Part shown: piece after piece, positions 33,778 to 42,575 of the stretch | How positions within the stretch are numbered: the stretch's first letter is position 1 | Layout of the letters: each line of letters starts with the position of its first letter | From: Lachnospiraceae bacterium | GTDB taxonomy: Bacteria > Bacillota > Clostridia > Lachnospirales > Lachnospiraceae | Length of the DNA: 43,395 nucleotides | Assembly (NCBI GenBank): GCA_022799355.1 | Contig: JAAWOG010000027.1 | Location: forward strand, 1-43,395 | Direction of reading: 5' to 3' | Notes under the pieces: model-generated | Told to the model about the DNA's origin: nothing | Database searches by the model: none | The model's input: the letters and a program-made list of their open reading frames with translations, nothing else | Made by a program: the position numbers and the translations under genes

Positions 33778-35652
33778 TCACGCGTTCCCGTAGCCCACAT
33801 ACTCCGTCACGATCCGCTTTGCAATGCAGCCCTCCGTCAGTCCCAGTTCTTCCTTCAAAAGGTCCACACTGCCATGTTCCACATACACATCCGGCAGAGC
33901 GACGGAAATCACCTTCATCCCGGAGTCCGGCAAAGAGTCCGCATAACTTCTTACACTCTCTCCGAAACCGCCCTTTGCCACGTTCTCCTCCAGCGTAACA
34001 AGAAGCTTATGGTCATGGGAAAGTTCTTCGATCAGCGCCTCATCGATAGGCTTTACAAACCGGGCATTTACCAAAGTGCAGGCATAGCCGATATCTTTCA
34101 GGATCTTCCTGACAGCCGCCCCTTCCTTTACCATGCTGCCCGCCGCCATAATACAGATGTCCTCCTCCTCATAGAGGACTTCGCTCTTTCCGTAAACAAT
34201 CGGCATACGGAACTCCTGCATACCGTCCCAGGCTTCCCCTCTGGGGTAGCGGATGGCGATCGGTCCCTCAAACCGCAGGGCAAACTTCATCATATCCGAC
34301 AGCTCCCATTTGTTCTTTGGCGCCATCACATGCATATTCGGTATACTCGACAGATAGGACAGATCAAAGATGCCCTGATGCGTCTCTCCGTCGCTCCCCA
34401 CAAGCCCCGCTCTGTCTATGGCAAAGATCACCGGCAGATTCTGAATGCAGACATCGTGGATGATCTGATCATAAGCGCGCTGCAAAAAGGAGGAATAGAC
34501 AGCCACCACCGGCCTTAATCCCCCTGCGGCAAGCCCTGCGGCAAAAGTCACGGCATGTTCCTCCGCAATTCCCACATCGAAAAAACGCTCCGGGTAAATG
34601 TTGCGGAAGCGCTTAAGCCCCGTCCCGTCCGGCATCGCCGCCGTGATTGCCACCACCCGCTCATCCCGCGCCGCAAGTTTGATCATCACCGTGGAAAAGA
34701 TATCGGTATAGTTTGCCTTTGTGCGGGGATGCGCCGGAAGCCCGGTCTCAATCTCAAAGGGTTCCGCCCCGTGGAAACGTGCCGGATGTTTCTCCGCCGG
34801 AACATAGCCCTTCCCCTTTGTGGTCAGCATATGTATCAGGACAGGTCCCTCTACTTTTCTGGCCTCCCGGATAAATCTCGCCATCTTCTGGATATCATGA
34901 CCGTCCACCGGTCCCATATAGGTGACGCCCAAATCCTCAAAATACATGCCCGGCACCACCAAACGCTTCACATCGTTCTTCACCTTTCTGATGCCCTCCA
35001 CCATGGTCTTCCCGTGGTAGAAACCGATCAGTTTATTATAAACCGTATTTTTCAGGTCCAGATAATTCTCCGTCGTGCGGATGGCATTTAAGTATTTGGA
35101 TACACCGCCCACATTTTCGGAGATGGACATATTGTTGTCATTTAAAATAATGATAAAATTGGTTTCCAGCTTGCTGGCATTGTTGATCGCCTCATATGCC
35201 ATGCCGCCGGTCAGCGCCCCGTCACCGATCACGGAAACCACCGCAAAATCCTGCTTCTGCAGATCTCTCGCCTGCACCATGCCGAGCCCCGCGGAGATGG
35301 AGGTGGAGCTGTGCCCCGTATCAAAGCAGTCGCAGTCGCTCTCCTTCCGCTTCGGAAAACCGCTCATGCCGCCGTATTTGCGCAGGGTATCAAAACCGTA
35401 CGCCCTGCCAGTGAGCAGCTTGTGGGTATACGCCTGATGTCCCACATCCCAGATAATCTTGTCCTTCGGCAGATCCAGCGCCAGATGCAGCGCCATAGTC
35501 AGCTCCACACAGCCCAGATTAGAACCAAGATGCCCGCCCGTCACGGAAATTTTCCTGATCAGAAACTCCCGGATCTCCTGCGCCAGGTCATACAGATGCT
35601 CCTTTTCTATTTTCTTGATATCGTTTGCCTTTTTGATCTTCTCCAAATACAT
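33778..35652 (-). CDS. dxs: 1-Deoxy-D-xylulose-5-phosphate synthase
   Basis: A 624-residue protein, full length, joining pyruvate and glyceraldehyde 3-phosphate in the first step of the MEP isoprenoid pathway and also feeding thiamine and pyridoxal synthesis. HQAYTHKLLTGR, the thiamine pyrophosphate motif GDGALTGG with NDNNMSIS, AEEHAVTFAAGLA, DRAGLVGSDGETHQGIFD and the C-terminal transketolase domain are present. It is 72 bases downstream of ispA, its pathway partner. GGAG precedes the ATG by 5 bases. Confidence 0.97.
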   Translation of the reverse strand: MYLEKIKKANDIKKIEKEHLYDLAQEIREFLIRKISVTGGHLGSNLGCVELTMALHLALDLPKDKIIWDVGHQAYTHKLLTGRAYGFDTLRKYGGMSGFPKRKESDCDCFDTGHSSTSISAGLGMVQARDLQKQDFAVVSVIGDGALTGGMAYEAINNASKLETNFIIILNDNNMSISENVGGVSKYLNAIRTTENYLDLKNTVYNKLIGFYHGKTMVEGIRKVKNDVKRLVVPGMYFEDLGVTYMGPVDGHDIQKMARFIREARKVEGPVLIHMLTTKGKGYVPAEKHPARFHGAEPFEIETGLPAHPRTKANYTDIFSTVMIKLAARDERVVAITAAMPDGTGLKRFRNIYPERFFDVGIAEEHAVTFAAGLAAGGLRPVVAVYSSFLQRAYDQIIHDVCIQNLPVIFAIDRAGLVGSDGETHQGIFDLSYLSSIPNMHVMAPKNKWELSDMMKFALRFEGPIAIRYPRGEAWDGMQEFRMPIVYGKSEVLYEEEDICIMAAGSMVKEGAAVRKILKDIGYACTLVNARFVKPIDEALIEELSHDHKLLVTLEENVAKGGFGESVRSYADSLPDSGMKVISVALPDVYVEHGSVDLLKEELGLTEGCIAKRIVTEYVGYGNA

Positions 35653-35724
35653 AACGGCTCCGCCCCCATGATGATCGGTTGTACATTCCTGATTTTATCG
35701 TCTTTGCTATCTGTTTATGATCCC

Positions 35725-36630
35725 CTATTTTCTTCTTGTGATCAGGCTTACCACAAGTTCCTCCAAAAATTCATTTCTCTCCTGCCGCTTTCGCAAAATA
35801 TCCAGCGCCTCCTTCGAGAGCCTTTCCACATCCTGTTTGGACTTTTCCAGTCCATAAACCGACACATATGTCAGTTTATCATTTTTCTCATCGCTCCCCA
35901 CTGGTTTCCCGAGCTCTTCGAGGGTACTTGTAATATCCAGAATATCATCCTGTATCTGGAAGGCGATACCGATGGCATATCCTGCCTTTTCCAGCTCCTT
36001 TACGGCTTCTTCATCCGCTCCCGCCAGATGGGCTCCGATCATCATCGCGGACTGGATCAGCGCCGCCGTCTTGTGGGCATGGATAAACAGAAGTTTTTCC
36101 CCGTCCAGTCTGAGTTTTCTTTTTTCCGCCTCCACATCCACAGCCTGTCCGCCGATCATCCCGTAAATGCCGGCTTTTTTTGCCAGTATTGTCAGCGCAC
36201 CGCCGACTCTTGTCATTTCCTGTTCGGACAGGCCGCCGAAAGAAAAGGCTTTGCATGCCGTCTCAAAGGCAAAGTTTAACAGCCCGTCCCCGGCAAGGAT
36301 CGCCATCGCCTCCCCATAGACCGCATGGGTTGTCTTTTTCCCTCTCCGGTACAGATCATTGTCCATCGCCGGCAGATCGTCATGAATGAGGGAATAGGTA
36401 TGGATCATTTCCTGCGCCGCCATAAACGGTTCGATCACTTCGCTCCTGCCGCCGAACAGCCTGTAGCATTCCTGCATAAGAAGAGGGCGAAGGCGCTTTC
36501 CTCCCGCCAGAAAACCGTAGTTCATCGCTTCCAAAAGGCTCTTTTGGAACCCCTCCTCCTTCGGGAGATATTTCCCTATGGTTTTCTCCACTTCGTGTAC
36601 TTTTATCTGTAGTTCTTTTTGAAAATCCAT
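35725..36630 (-). CDS. ispA: Polyprenyl synthetase (farnesyl/geranyl diphosphate synthase)
   Basis: A 301-residue trans-prenyltransferase of the IspA type. The first aspartate-rich motif is LIHDDLPAMDND (D84, D85, D90), the second FQIQDDILD (D228, D229), with GGKRLRP near residue 43 and GQAVDVEAE in the middle. It makes C15 diphosphate for undecaprenyl and other isoprenoids. The GGAGG used for translation is 12 bases upstream and lies inside a diverged copy of the xseB 3' end. Confidence 0.95.
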   Translation of the reverse strand: MDFQKELQIKVHEVEKTIGKYLPKEEGFQKSLLEAMNYGFLAGGKRLRPLLMQECYRLFGGRSEVIEPFMAAQEMIHTYSLIHDDLPAMDNDLYRRGKKTTHAVYGEAMAILAGDGLLNFAFETACKAFSFGGLSEQEMTRVGGALTILAKKAGIYGMIGGQAVDVEAEKRKLRLDGEKLLFIHAHKTAALIQSAMMIGAHLAGADEEAVKELEKAGYAIGIAFQIQDDILDITSTLEELGKPVGSDEKNDKLTYVSVYGLEKSKQDVERLSKEALDILRKRQERNEFLEELVVSLITRRK

Positions 36631-36660
36631 CTGATCAAAATTCCTCCAGCCCGCCGTTTT
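36631..36660 (-). repeat. 30-bp direct repeat, copy 1 (remnant of an xseB 3' end)
   Basis: Matches 36726-36755 at 26 of 30 positions; all four differences are transitions. In the xseB frame it would read NGGLEEF-stop, against NGELEEF-stop in the intact gene. It supplies the GGAGG upstream of ispA. Confidence 0.85.
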
Positions 36661-36673
36661 TTATTCCGGTTCC

Positions 36674-36726
36674 GCAGAACCTCTTCCAGCACATCTTATC
36701 CCGAACTCAGCTTGCAGAGGTTCTGC
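36674..36726. repeat. 11-bp perfect inverted repeat between the two direct repeats
   Basis: GCAGAACCTCT at 36674-36684 and AGAGGTTCTGC at 36716-36726 are perfect complements separated by 31 bases. No T-run follows on either strand. Confidence 0.8.
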
Positions 36727-36755
36727 TGATTAAAACTCCTCCAGCTCACCGTTTT
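36726..36755 (-). repeat. 30-bp direct repeat, copy 2 (intact xseB 3' end)
   Basis: The last codons of xseB and its stop, the partner of 36631-36660. Confidence 0.85.
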
Positions 36756-36945
36756 GATTTAGTTTCAGCACACTCTTTTCCACTCTGTCTATGGTTTCGT
36801 TGCACTGTCTTAAGAGTTTCATCCCTTCCTGGTATACCCTGAAAGATTCCTCTAAGGAAATGTCAGGAGATTCCAGTTCATTCAGCATCTCATCCAGTTT
36901 TTCAAATGATTCCTCCAGGCTGATCTCTTTTTTCGTCTCTTCCAT
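36730..36945 (-). CDS. xseB: Exodeoxyribonuclease VII small subunit
   Basis: A 71-residue helical protein with the family pattern SLEESFEKLDEMLNELE and SLEESFRVYQEGMKLL. Several copies coat the XseA coiled coil to form exonuclease VII. It is 157 bases downstream of xseA. AGGGG is about 8 bases before the ATG. Confidence 0.95.
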   Translation of the reverse strand: MEETKKEISLEESFEKLDEMLNELESPDISLEESFRVYQEGMKLLRQCNETIDRVEKSVLKLNQNGELEEF

Positions 36946-37102
36946 ACTCCCGGCCCCTTTTCTCCTTTGATCCTGACTTTCCCTGTCTCTTTATGATGAT
37001 AGCTTTTACAATAATTGCCTCCGCTATTACTGTTTTTTGCTGTTTTTCGGTATTTTTAATTTTTTACCGATTTTTCCGGTCCCGCCGTCACGCTTTCGAC
37101 GT

Positions 37103-38311
37103 TCAGTACTTCAATTTCTCCGCTCTGATCGCTTCCGCTTCCACAAAGCCATCCGTTACATAGATTTTCAGCCGCTCTCCCGGCTTCACCTGCTCCACGG
37201 AAACCAGTGTCTTTCCCTGCTCCGAAGCAACATATGAATAACCCTGTCTCAATTTTTCAAGGGGAGAGAGTCCCTTCATCCGCTCAACATACAGAAGCAT
37301 CTCCTGTCTCTTTTCCGTTATCTTCCGCTCCATCGCATCCTGCAGCGCCTCTTCCAGCTTCATGGCAAAATTCCGTTTTTCCCGTATCTGAGAAAGGGGA
37401 CTTAAGTAGCGCAGCCTTGTCTTCCTGTTCTGAAGCTGCATGGACGCCTCCCTGAGTTTCCCATCCATCCCCCGGCGGAGCATCTCCCGCAAGCCATACA
37501 ACCGTTCCGACAATTCCCTGATATCATAGACTGCCAGTTCAGCCGCCGCAGAGGGAGTAGGCGCCCTTAAATCCGCCACAAAATCCGCGATCGTCGTATC
37601 CGTCTCATGTCCCACCGCGGAGATCACCGGAACTTTGCATTCAAAGATGGCTTCCGCCACGCTCTCCTCGTTAAATGCCCACAGATCCTCGATGGAACCG
37701 CCGCCGCGCCCCGCGATAATCACGTCCACACCAAGCGCCTCCAACGCGTTCAGGCCGTTTATAATACTCGGAACCGCCGCCTCCCCCTGTACGATGGCAG
37801 GATACAGAATAATCTGTACATAGGGGTTCCTGCGATGCGCGATATTGATAATATCCCGCACTGCCGCGCCGGTCTGGGCGGTCACCACCCCGAGGGTTTT
37901 GATATACTTCGGAATGCTGCGTTTATATTCCGCCGCGAACATGCCGCGCTCTTCAAGCTCTCTCTTTAACTGCTCATACCTGACATAGAGATCCCCGATC
38001 CCCTGCCTTGTGATTTTCTGTGCGTAAAGCTGGTACTTTCCGTCCCGCTCATAGACATCGATCCTGCCCGTGACCACGACCTGCTGCCCTTCCGCCAGCC
38101 GAAACGCAAGACCGGAACGACTGCCGGCAAACATCACGCAGGCAATCGTCCCGGATAAGTCTTTCAGTGTAAAATAAATATGTCCTGATGTATGATATTT
38201 ACAGTTACTGACCTCGCCTTTTACGGAAATGGACTGCAGCATATAGTCCTGAGTAAACATATTTTTAATATAAGAGTTTACCTGGGCGACGGTATAAACA
38301 TTCTGCGCCAT
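37103..38311 (-). CDS. xseA: Exodeoxyribonuclease VII large subunit
   Basis: A 402-residue nuclease degrading single-stranded DNA. The N-terminal OB-fold (YTVAQVNSYIKNMF, SISVKGEVSNCKYHTSGHIYFTLKD) is followed by the catalytic region with VVTAQTGAAVRDI, DVIIAGRGGGSIEDLWAFNEE and PVISAVGHETDTTIADFVAD, then the coiled-coil that binds XseB. It starts 15 bases after nusB. Confidence 0.96.
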   Translation of the reverse strand: MAQNVYTVAQVNSYIKNMFTQDYMLQSISVKGEVSNCKYHTSGHIYFTLKDLSGTIACVMFAGSRSGLAFRLAEGQQVVVTGRIDVYERDGKYQLYAQKITRQGIGDLYVRYEQLKRELEERGMFAAEYKRSIPKYIKTLGVVTAQTGAAVRDIINIAHRRNPYVQIILYPAIVQGEAAVPSIINGLNALEALGVDVIIAGRGGGSIEDLWAFNEESVAEAIFECKVPVISAVGHETDTTIADFVADLRAPTPSAAAELAVYDIRELSERLYGLREMLRRGMDGKLREASMQLQNRKTRLRYLSPLSQIREKRNFAMKLEEALQDAMERKITEKRQEMLLYVERMKGLSPLEKLRQGYSYVASEQGKTLVSVEQVKPGERLKIYVTDGFVEAEAIRAEKLKY

Positions 38312-38326
38312 AACAACAATATACCT

Positions 38327-38773
38327 CTATTCCAGTACCGCAGTTGTCTCTGCAGTCTCCCCTGTTTTTGCAAATTTTGCCAGAACCCCGTTTACAAAGG
38401 CCGCCGAGCCGTCCTGCCCGTAACTTTTCGCAAGTTCCACAGCCTCGTTGATCGCCACTCCGGTGGGTACCTGCCCGTCAAAACAGATCTCGTATACCGC
38501 AAGGCGTATGATCGTAAGGTCCACCTTCCCCATACGCTTCGTGCTCCACCCCGTCGCCTTCTCATCGATCATCTTATCGATCTCGGAAAGCTTTCCTGCG
38601 ATCGCATCAAACTTCCCGGTGATCTCCTGCTTGTCCTTTTCCCCGGCCTGCTCCGGAAAATCCTCAGCATCTTCGAAAAACAGTTCCTTCTGTTCCTCCA
38701 TTTCACCTGTCTCATAAAATTCCACACGGAACAGCAGCTTAAAGATGCGTTCCCTTATTTCCCGTCTGCTCAT
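38327..38773 (-). CDS. nusB: Transcription antitermination factor NusB
   Basis: A 148-residue protein with the all-helical NusB fold (REIRERIFKLLFRVEF at the start, LTIIRLAVYEICFDGQVPTGVAINEAVELAKSYG-type sequence near the end). It works with NusE in rRNA antitermination. An acidic stretch at residues 20-45 is longer than in E. coli. GGGGG is 4 bases before the ATG. Confidence 0.94.
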   Translation of the reverse strand: MSRREIRERIFKLLFRVEFYETGEMEEQKELFFEDAEDFPEQAGEKDKQEITGKFDAIAGKLSEIDKMIDEKATGWSTKRMGKVDLTIIRLAVYEICFDGQVPTGVAINEAVELAKSYGQDGSAAFVNGVLAKFAKTGETAETTAVLE

Positions 38774-38830
38774 AATGCCCCCGGCTATTTCTTTTGTTCG
38801 TTTTCTGCGCGGCTCTTCCCATCTGCCGTC

Positions 38831-39220
38831 CTACTTCGTGCTCCTTGCCATGTTTACACCGGCAATCCTGATATTTACATCCGTCACTTCCAGCCCTGTC
38901 ATGCTCTCAATCGCGTTCTGTACCCTGGACTGGATATTGCGCCCGGTGGTCGGAATATTATACCCGTACTCAATATGCACTGAAATATCCACTTTGACTT
39001 TCTTATTATAGACCTCCACCTTCACGCCCCGCGCAATATTTTTATATCCCATCTTGTTCATCAGCTCATGGGTAATATTACCGACCATGGAAGAAACCCC
39101 CTCCACCTCGGTAGCCGCAAGCGCCGCGATCATAGCCACCACATCGTCCGCAATCTTCACGGAACCCATACTGTCATCTTCCCTCAATTCCAGACTTTGT
39201 CTCTCCATCTCTTTACTCAT
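38831..39220 (-). CDS. Asp23/Gls24 family envelope stress protein
   Basis: A 129-residue protein of the Asp23/Gls24 family, with VKIADDVVAMIAALAATEVEGV, GVKVEVYNKKVKVDISVHIEYG and VQNAIESMTGLEV. Family members attach to the membrane and respond to envelope stress; in Clostridia this copy is regularly next to nusB. AGGAG is 8 bases before the ATG. First gene of the nusB/xse/isp/dxs run, with a promoter about 110 bases upstream. Confidence 0.92.
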   Translation of the reverse strand: MSKEMERQSLELREDDSMGSVKIADDVVAMIAALAATEVEGVSSMVGNITHELMNKMGYKNIARGVKVEVYNKKVKVDISVHIEYGYNIPTTGRNIQSRVQNAIESMTGLEVTDVNIRIAGVNMARSTK

Positions 39221-39325
39221 ATTCTCTTCTCCTGTTTTATTTATTTCCTGAATCTTATTTACGCCTCAATTTTCCGCATCCGGAACACAACACAATCCCC
39301 GGCGCGAAAATCTCCCCTTCGCATC

Positions 39326-39353
39326 AGTATACCAAAAAACTCCTGTTTTGCAA
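39326..39353 (-). promoter_or_regulatory. Sigma-A promoter of the asp23-nusB-xseAB-ispA-dxs run
   Basis: On the minus strand TTGCAA, a 16-base spacer and TATACT with extended -10 (TGG before it). The leader to the asp23-like gene is about 100 bases. Confidence 0.65.
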
Positions 39354-39397
39354 AGCATATTTATTTACGCCGACGCCGTCCTGGATAACAACAACAT

Positions 39398-40783
39398 TCA
39401 CTCCCAAAAACTCAGCGTATACATATCTTCATTCCCCGAATAGGCAATCTTATACTCTCCATCATCCTGATATGTCCCGAAATAATCAAAAATTTTCTGC
39501 TTGTTGATCAGATTTTCATAAACCTCCTGATATGCCTGGCTGCCGGAGGCTTTGAGGGCTACAACACGCTCCCCACGCTCCTTTGCCGCCTCGAAGATCT
39601 CCCTGATCTTTTCTTCCTCATATCCCTGCACATACAGCCCTTCCCTGACAAAATAGTTGGCATCGAGGGCAAAGCACTCCGGCACCGCAAAAGATGTATC
39701 GATGGCGTGATTTTTGCTGATCTCCGCCGTGGTCACGCAGAGATAACCGTAGTCGATATCCGGCGCTCCGTCCTTTTCCTCCTGTGCCGACGAATAATAG
39801 GAAGGATCGCCCCAGGTTGCGTCTATATGATAATATGCCCCGTCTATCTGCGCAATATTCCAGGCATGGGCTCCGCCGCCCGCGCTGCCGTTTACAATAA
39901 TACAGGGAATGCCCATATAGTTCAGCATATACTGCAGCGCCTTGGCATACCCGTTGCAGACCGATTTTTTGTCCAGAAAAACGGAACAGATATTTTGATT
40001 GTCCGGCGACTCCATACTGTAATCGGTGGAAAGAATCAGGTCCTCATAAATCTGTCTTACCGTTTCATAATCGCTGCTGCTCGTAAGGTTTCCGATCTTT
40101 TCCTCCACCGCCGCATCAATGGCATCCTGCCGCCTTGCCACTTCCCGTTCATCATAGATATACCTGCCGGAAAAGGTAATATACTGTACCTCCTCCAATC
40201 TGGTATACTGGGTATAGGTATAGCCGTTTAAATAAAAAAGTTCCGGATGGTCATTGATCACGCACTGATACACCCTTGGCAGAAGCGCCGCATCGGTGGT
40301 GGACAGCAGGGTATCGCCGGCCAGCATAACCAGAATCTGATAGCACTCCACATAAAGAATCTTTTCATCGCTCCCGAGCTGCTCAAAATAATAGTTGCCG
40401 CTCTGAGACTCCTGCAGCCCGATAATCCCGGCCTGAGAAAGCCCGATCTCCTCCCGCTTTTTTTCCAGTTCCTCCTTCGAGAGATTGCCGCTGCCTTCCT
40501 CCACCTTGTTTTCTTCGATATCAAGATATTCCTGGCCGGCGCTGCCCTTTTCCGGAACTGCCTCTTCCGAGAGCGCCTCCGCATCGACGTCCTTCGCCGC
40601 CTCACTCTCTGCGGTATCCTCCGGCAGCTCCTCTCTGTCCGGCTCCCTTTGATTGTCCGAAAAATCCGTGATACTGCCACAGCCCGAAAGGCACGGCACA
40701 CACAGCAAAAATACCATCATTGCCGCAGCAAACCGCCTCTTTATCCTTTGTCCTGCCTTCTTTCCATGAATACAATATCGCAT
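39398..40783 (-). CDS. Transglutaminase-like lipoprotein
   Basis: A 461-residue lipoprotein. A basic N-terminus and hydrophobic stretch end in the lipobox CLSGC at about residues 31-35. An acidic linker of about 70 residues leads to a transglutaminase-like domain with the triad in SVCNGYAKAL (cysteine), GAHAWNIA (histidine) and YHIDATWGD (aspartate). The domain may process peptides or cell-wall cross-links outside the cell; the substrate is unknown. No good ribosome site precedes the ATG at 40783, so the start is uncertain. It lies 67 bases after prfC, with a GC-rich hairpin but no U-run between. Confidence 0.87.
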   Translation of the reverse strand: MRYCIHGKKAGQRIKRRFAAAMMVFLLCVPCLSGCGSITDFSDNQREPDREELPEDTAESEAAKDVDAEALSEEAVPEKGSAGQEYLDIEENKVEEGSGNLSKEELEKKREEIGLSQAGIIGLQESQSGNYYFEQLGSDEKILYVECYQILVMLAGDTLLSTTDAALLPRVYQCVINDHPELFYLNGYTYTQYTRLEEVQYITFSGRYIYDEREVARRQDAIDAAVEEKIGNLTSSSDYETVRQIYEDLILSTDYSMESPDNQNICSVFLDKKSVCNGYAKALQYMLNYMGIPCIIVNGSAGGGAHAWNIAQIDGAYYHIDATWGDPSYYSSAQEEKDGAPDIDYGYLCVTTAEISKNHAIDTSFAVPECFALDANYFVREGLYVQGYEEEKIREIFEAAKERGERVVALKASGSQAYQEVYENLINKQKIFDYFGTYQDDGEYKIAYSGNEDMYTLSFWE

Positions 40784-40850
40784 GTTATTAATATTACAGC
40801 CTTTCTTTTACAATATCCGGCACCTGTTTTGCTCCCATGCCGGCCCTTTT

Positions 40851-42446
40851 CTAATTTCTTCCGAACTCGGAGAGTCTCAGATCCTTATTCCGCTCGCATG
40901 TCATACGGATGCTCCACTCATTGATAAACAATAACAGCGGATTTCCTTTCAGATCCTGGATCTTCTTCATATCCGAAGTGCCCTGAAGCCTCGTCACATC
41001 TATCTCATTCTTATTTTCGATCCAGCGGATATACTCATAAGGAAGCTGTTCTAAGGCAATGTCCACCCGGTACTCATTTTCCAGCCGGTATTTCAGCACC
41101 TCAAACTGTAAAACGCCCACAACGCCCACGATAATCTCCTCCATACCGCCGGCTAACTCCTGGAATACCTGAATGGCGCCCTCCTGGGCAATCTGGCTGA
41201 TTCCCTTGATAAACTGCTTCCGCTTCATCGTATCCATCTGGCGCACTCTGGCAAAATGCTCCGGCGCGAATGTCGGAATGCCCTCATACTGAAAATTCTC
41301 CTTCGGCATACAGAGCGTATCGCCGATGGAAAAAATGCCCGGATCAAAGACACCTATGATATCCCCGGCGTAGGCTTCCGTAAGGATTTTCCGCTCATCC
41401 GCCATGATCTGCTGAGGCTGGGAGAGCCGCATCACTCTGCCGCTCTGGACATGCCGCACTTCCATCGCCGCATCATACTTTCCGCTGCAGATACGCATAA
41501 AGGCGATCCTGTCCCGGTGCGCCCTGTTCATATTCGCCTGTATCTTAAAGACAAATGCGGAAAAATCGTGCTCCGCCGGCGGTATCAGCCCCACATCCGC
41601 CTTTCTGGGCAGCGGCGTTGTCGCCATCTCCAAAAAGTGCTGCAGAAAGATCTCCACGCCGAAGTTTGTCAGCGCCGAGCCGAAAAATACCGGTGTCAGA
41701 TTCCCGCTTCTTACTTCCCCAAGATCAAACTCCGCCCCGGCGCCGTCTAAGAGCTCTAACTCCTCCAAAAGCCTGTCCATCGCTTCCTGCCCCAGGTTCT
41801 CCAAAAGCGCCGCCTTGTCTTTCAGCGGAATCTCTTTCGAGACGCCCTCCTTTGTGCCTTTCTCCGTATCGGAATAGGTGATGACCTGATCGCCCTCTCT
41901 GTCATAGACGCCCTTAAAGCCCTTTCCCGAACCGATGGGCCAGTTTACGGGACAGGTGGCAATGCCAAGTTCCTTTTCCACCTCATCCAAAAGATCAAAG
42001 GTGTCGCCTGCATCCCTGTCCATCTTATTGATAAACGTAAAGATCGGAATATGACGCATGGCGCAGACCTTAAACAGCTTTCTCGTCTGCGCCTCCACTC
42101 CCTTGGATGCATCGATGACCATCACCGCCGAATCCGCCGCCATCAGTGTCCGGTAGGTGTCCTCCGAAAAGTCCTGATGCCCCGGCGTATCGAGGATATT
42201 GATACAGCAGCCGCCATATGAAAACTGCAGCACGGAGGAAGTAACGGAAATACCTCTCTCCTTCTCAATCTCCATCCAGTCGGACACCGCGTGCCTTGCC
42301 GTAGCTTTTCCCTTGACACTGCCCGCCAGGTTGATCGCCCCTCCGTATAACAGGAACTTCTCCGTCAGCGTCGTCTTGCCCGCGTCCGGGTGGGATATGA
42401 TTGCAAATGTTCTTCTTCTGTTTATTTCCTTTGTAATATCTGTCAC
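40851..42446 (-). CDS. prfC: Peptide chain release factor 3
   Basis: A 531-residue translational GTPase that recycles RF1 and RF2 from the ribosome. The G motifs are ISHPDAGKTT, DTPGHQDF and FINKMDRD; the PrfC type is shown by ERGISVTSSV and VGVLQFEVLKYRLENEY. It starts with GTG at 42446, preceded by GGAGG at 8 bases. It stands between spoIIIAH and the asp23 block, under its own promoter. Confidence 0.96.
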   Translation of the reverse strand: MTDITKEINRRRTFAIISHPDAGKTTLTEKFLLYGGAINLAGSVKGKATARHAVSDWMEIEKERGISVTSSVLQFSYGGCCINILDTPGHQDFSEDTYRTLMAADSAVMVIDASKGVEAQTRKLFKVCAMRHIPIFTFINKMDRDAGDTFDLLDEVEKELGIATCPVNWPIGSGKGFKGVYDREGDQVITYSDTEKGTKEGVSKEIPLKDKAALLENLGQEAMDRLLEELELLDGAGAEFDLGEVRSGNLTPVFFGSALTNFGVEIFLQHFLEMATTPLPRKADVGLIPPAEHDFSAFVFKIQANMNRAHRDRIAFMRICSGKYDAAMEVRHVQSGRVMRLSQPQQIMADERKILTEAYAGDIIGVFDPGIFSIGDTLCMPKENFQYEGIPTFAPEHFARVRQMDTMKRKQFIKGISQIAQEGAIQVFQELAGGMEEIIVGVVGVLQFEVLKYRLENEYRVDIALEQLPYEYIRWIENKNEIDVTRLQGTSDMKKIQDLKGNPLLLFINEWSIRMTCERNKDLRLSEFGRN

Positions 42447-42497
42447 TTGTATTTCCTCCGGGTTATTCGTTTATTCCATTCTGTTTTTTACAAATTA

Positions 42498-42544
42498 CAG
42501 GCGCTGCCCCGAAAAAACTTTGTTCTTCCGGGGTAATCCGCCTG
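42498..42544 (-). promoter_or_regulatory. Nested hairpin in the prfC leader
   Basis: On the minus strand CAGGCG and CGCCTG (outer 6-bp stem, 42539-42544 and 42498-42503) enclose a 12-bp stem with an AAA loop at 42507-42533 (CCCCGGAAGAAC with GTTTTTTCGGGG, two G-T pairs). It begins just after the expected transcription start and lies 52 bases before the GTG. No U-run follows, so it is not a plain terminator. Confidence 0.6.
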
Positions 42545-42547
42545 CAC

Positions 42548-42575
42548 ATTATAACACATATCTTTTTTAATTCAA
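42548..42575 (-). promoter_or_regulatory. Sigma-A promoter of prfC
   Basis: On the minus strand TTGAAT, a 16-base spacer and a perfect TATAAT with extended -10 (TGT before it). The -35 overlaps the last codons of spoIIIAH. The leader is about 95 bases. Confidence 0.75.

Noticed and set aside
42507-42533. Terminator of spoIIIAH
   Set aside because: Strong stem but no U-run on either strand, and it lies downstream of a good prfC promoter; treated as a leader structure.
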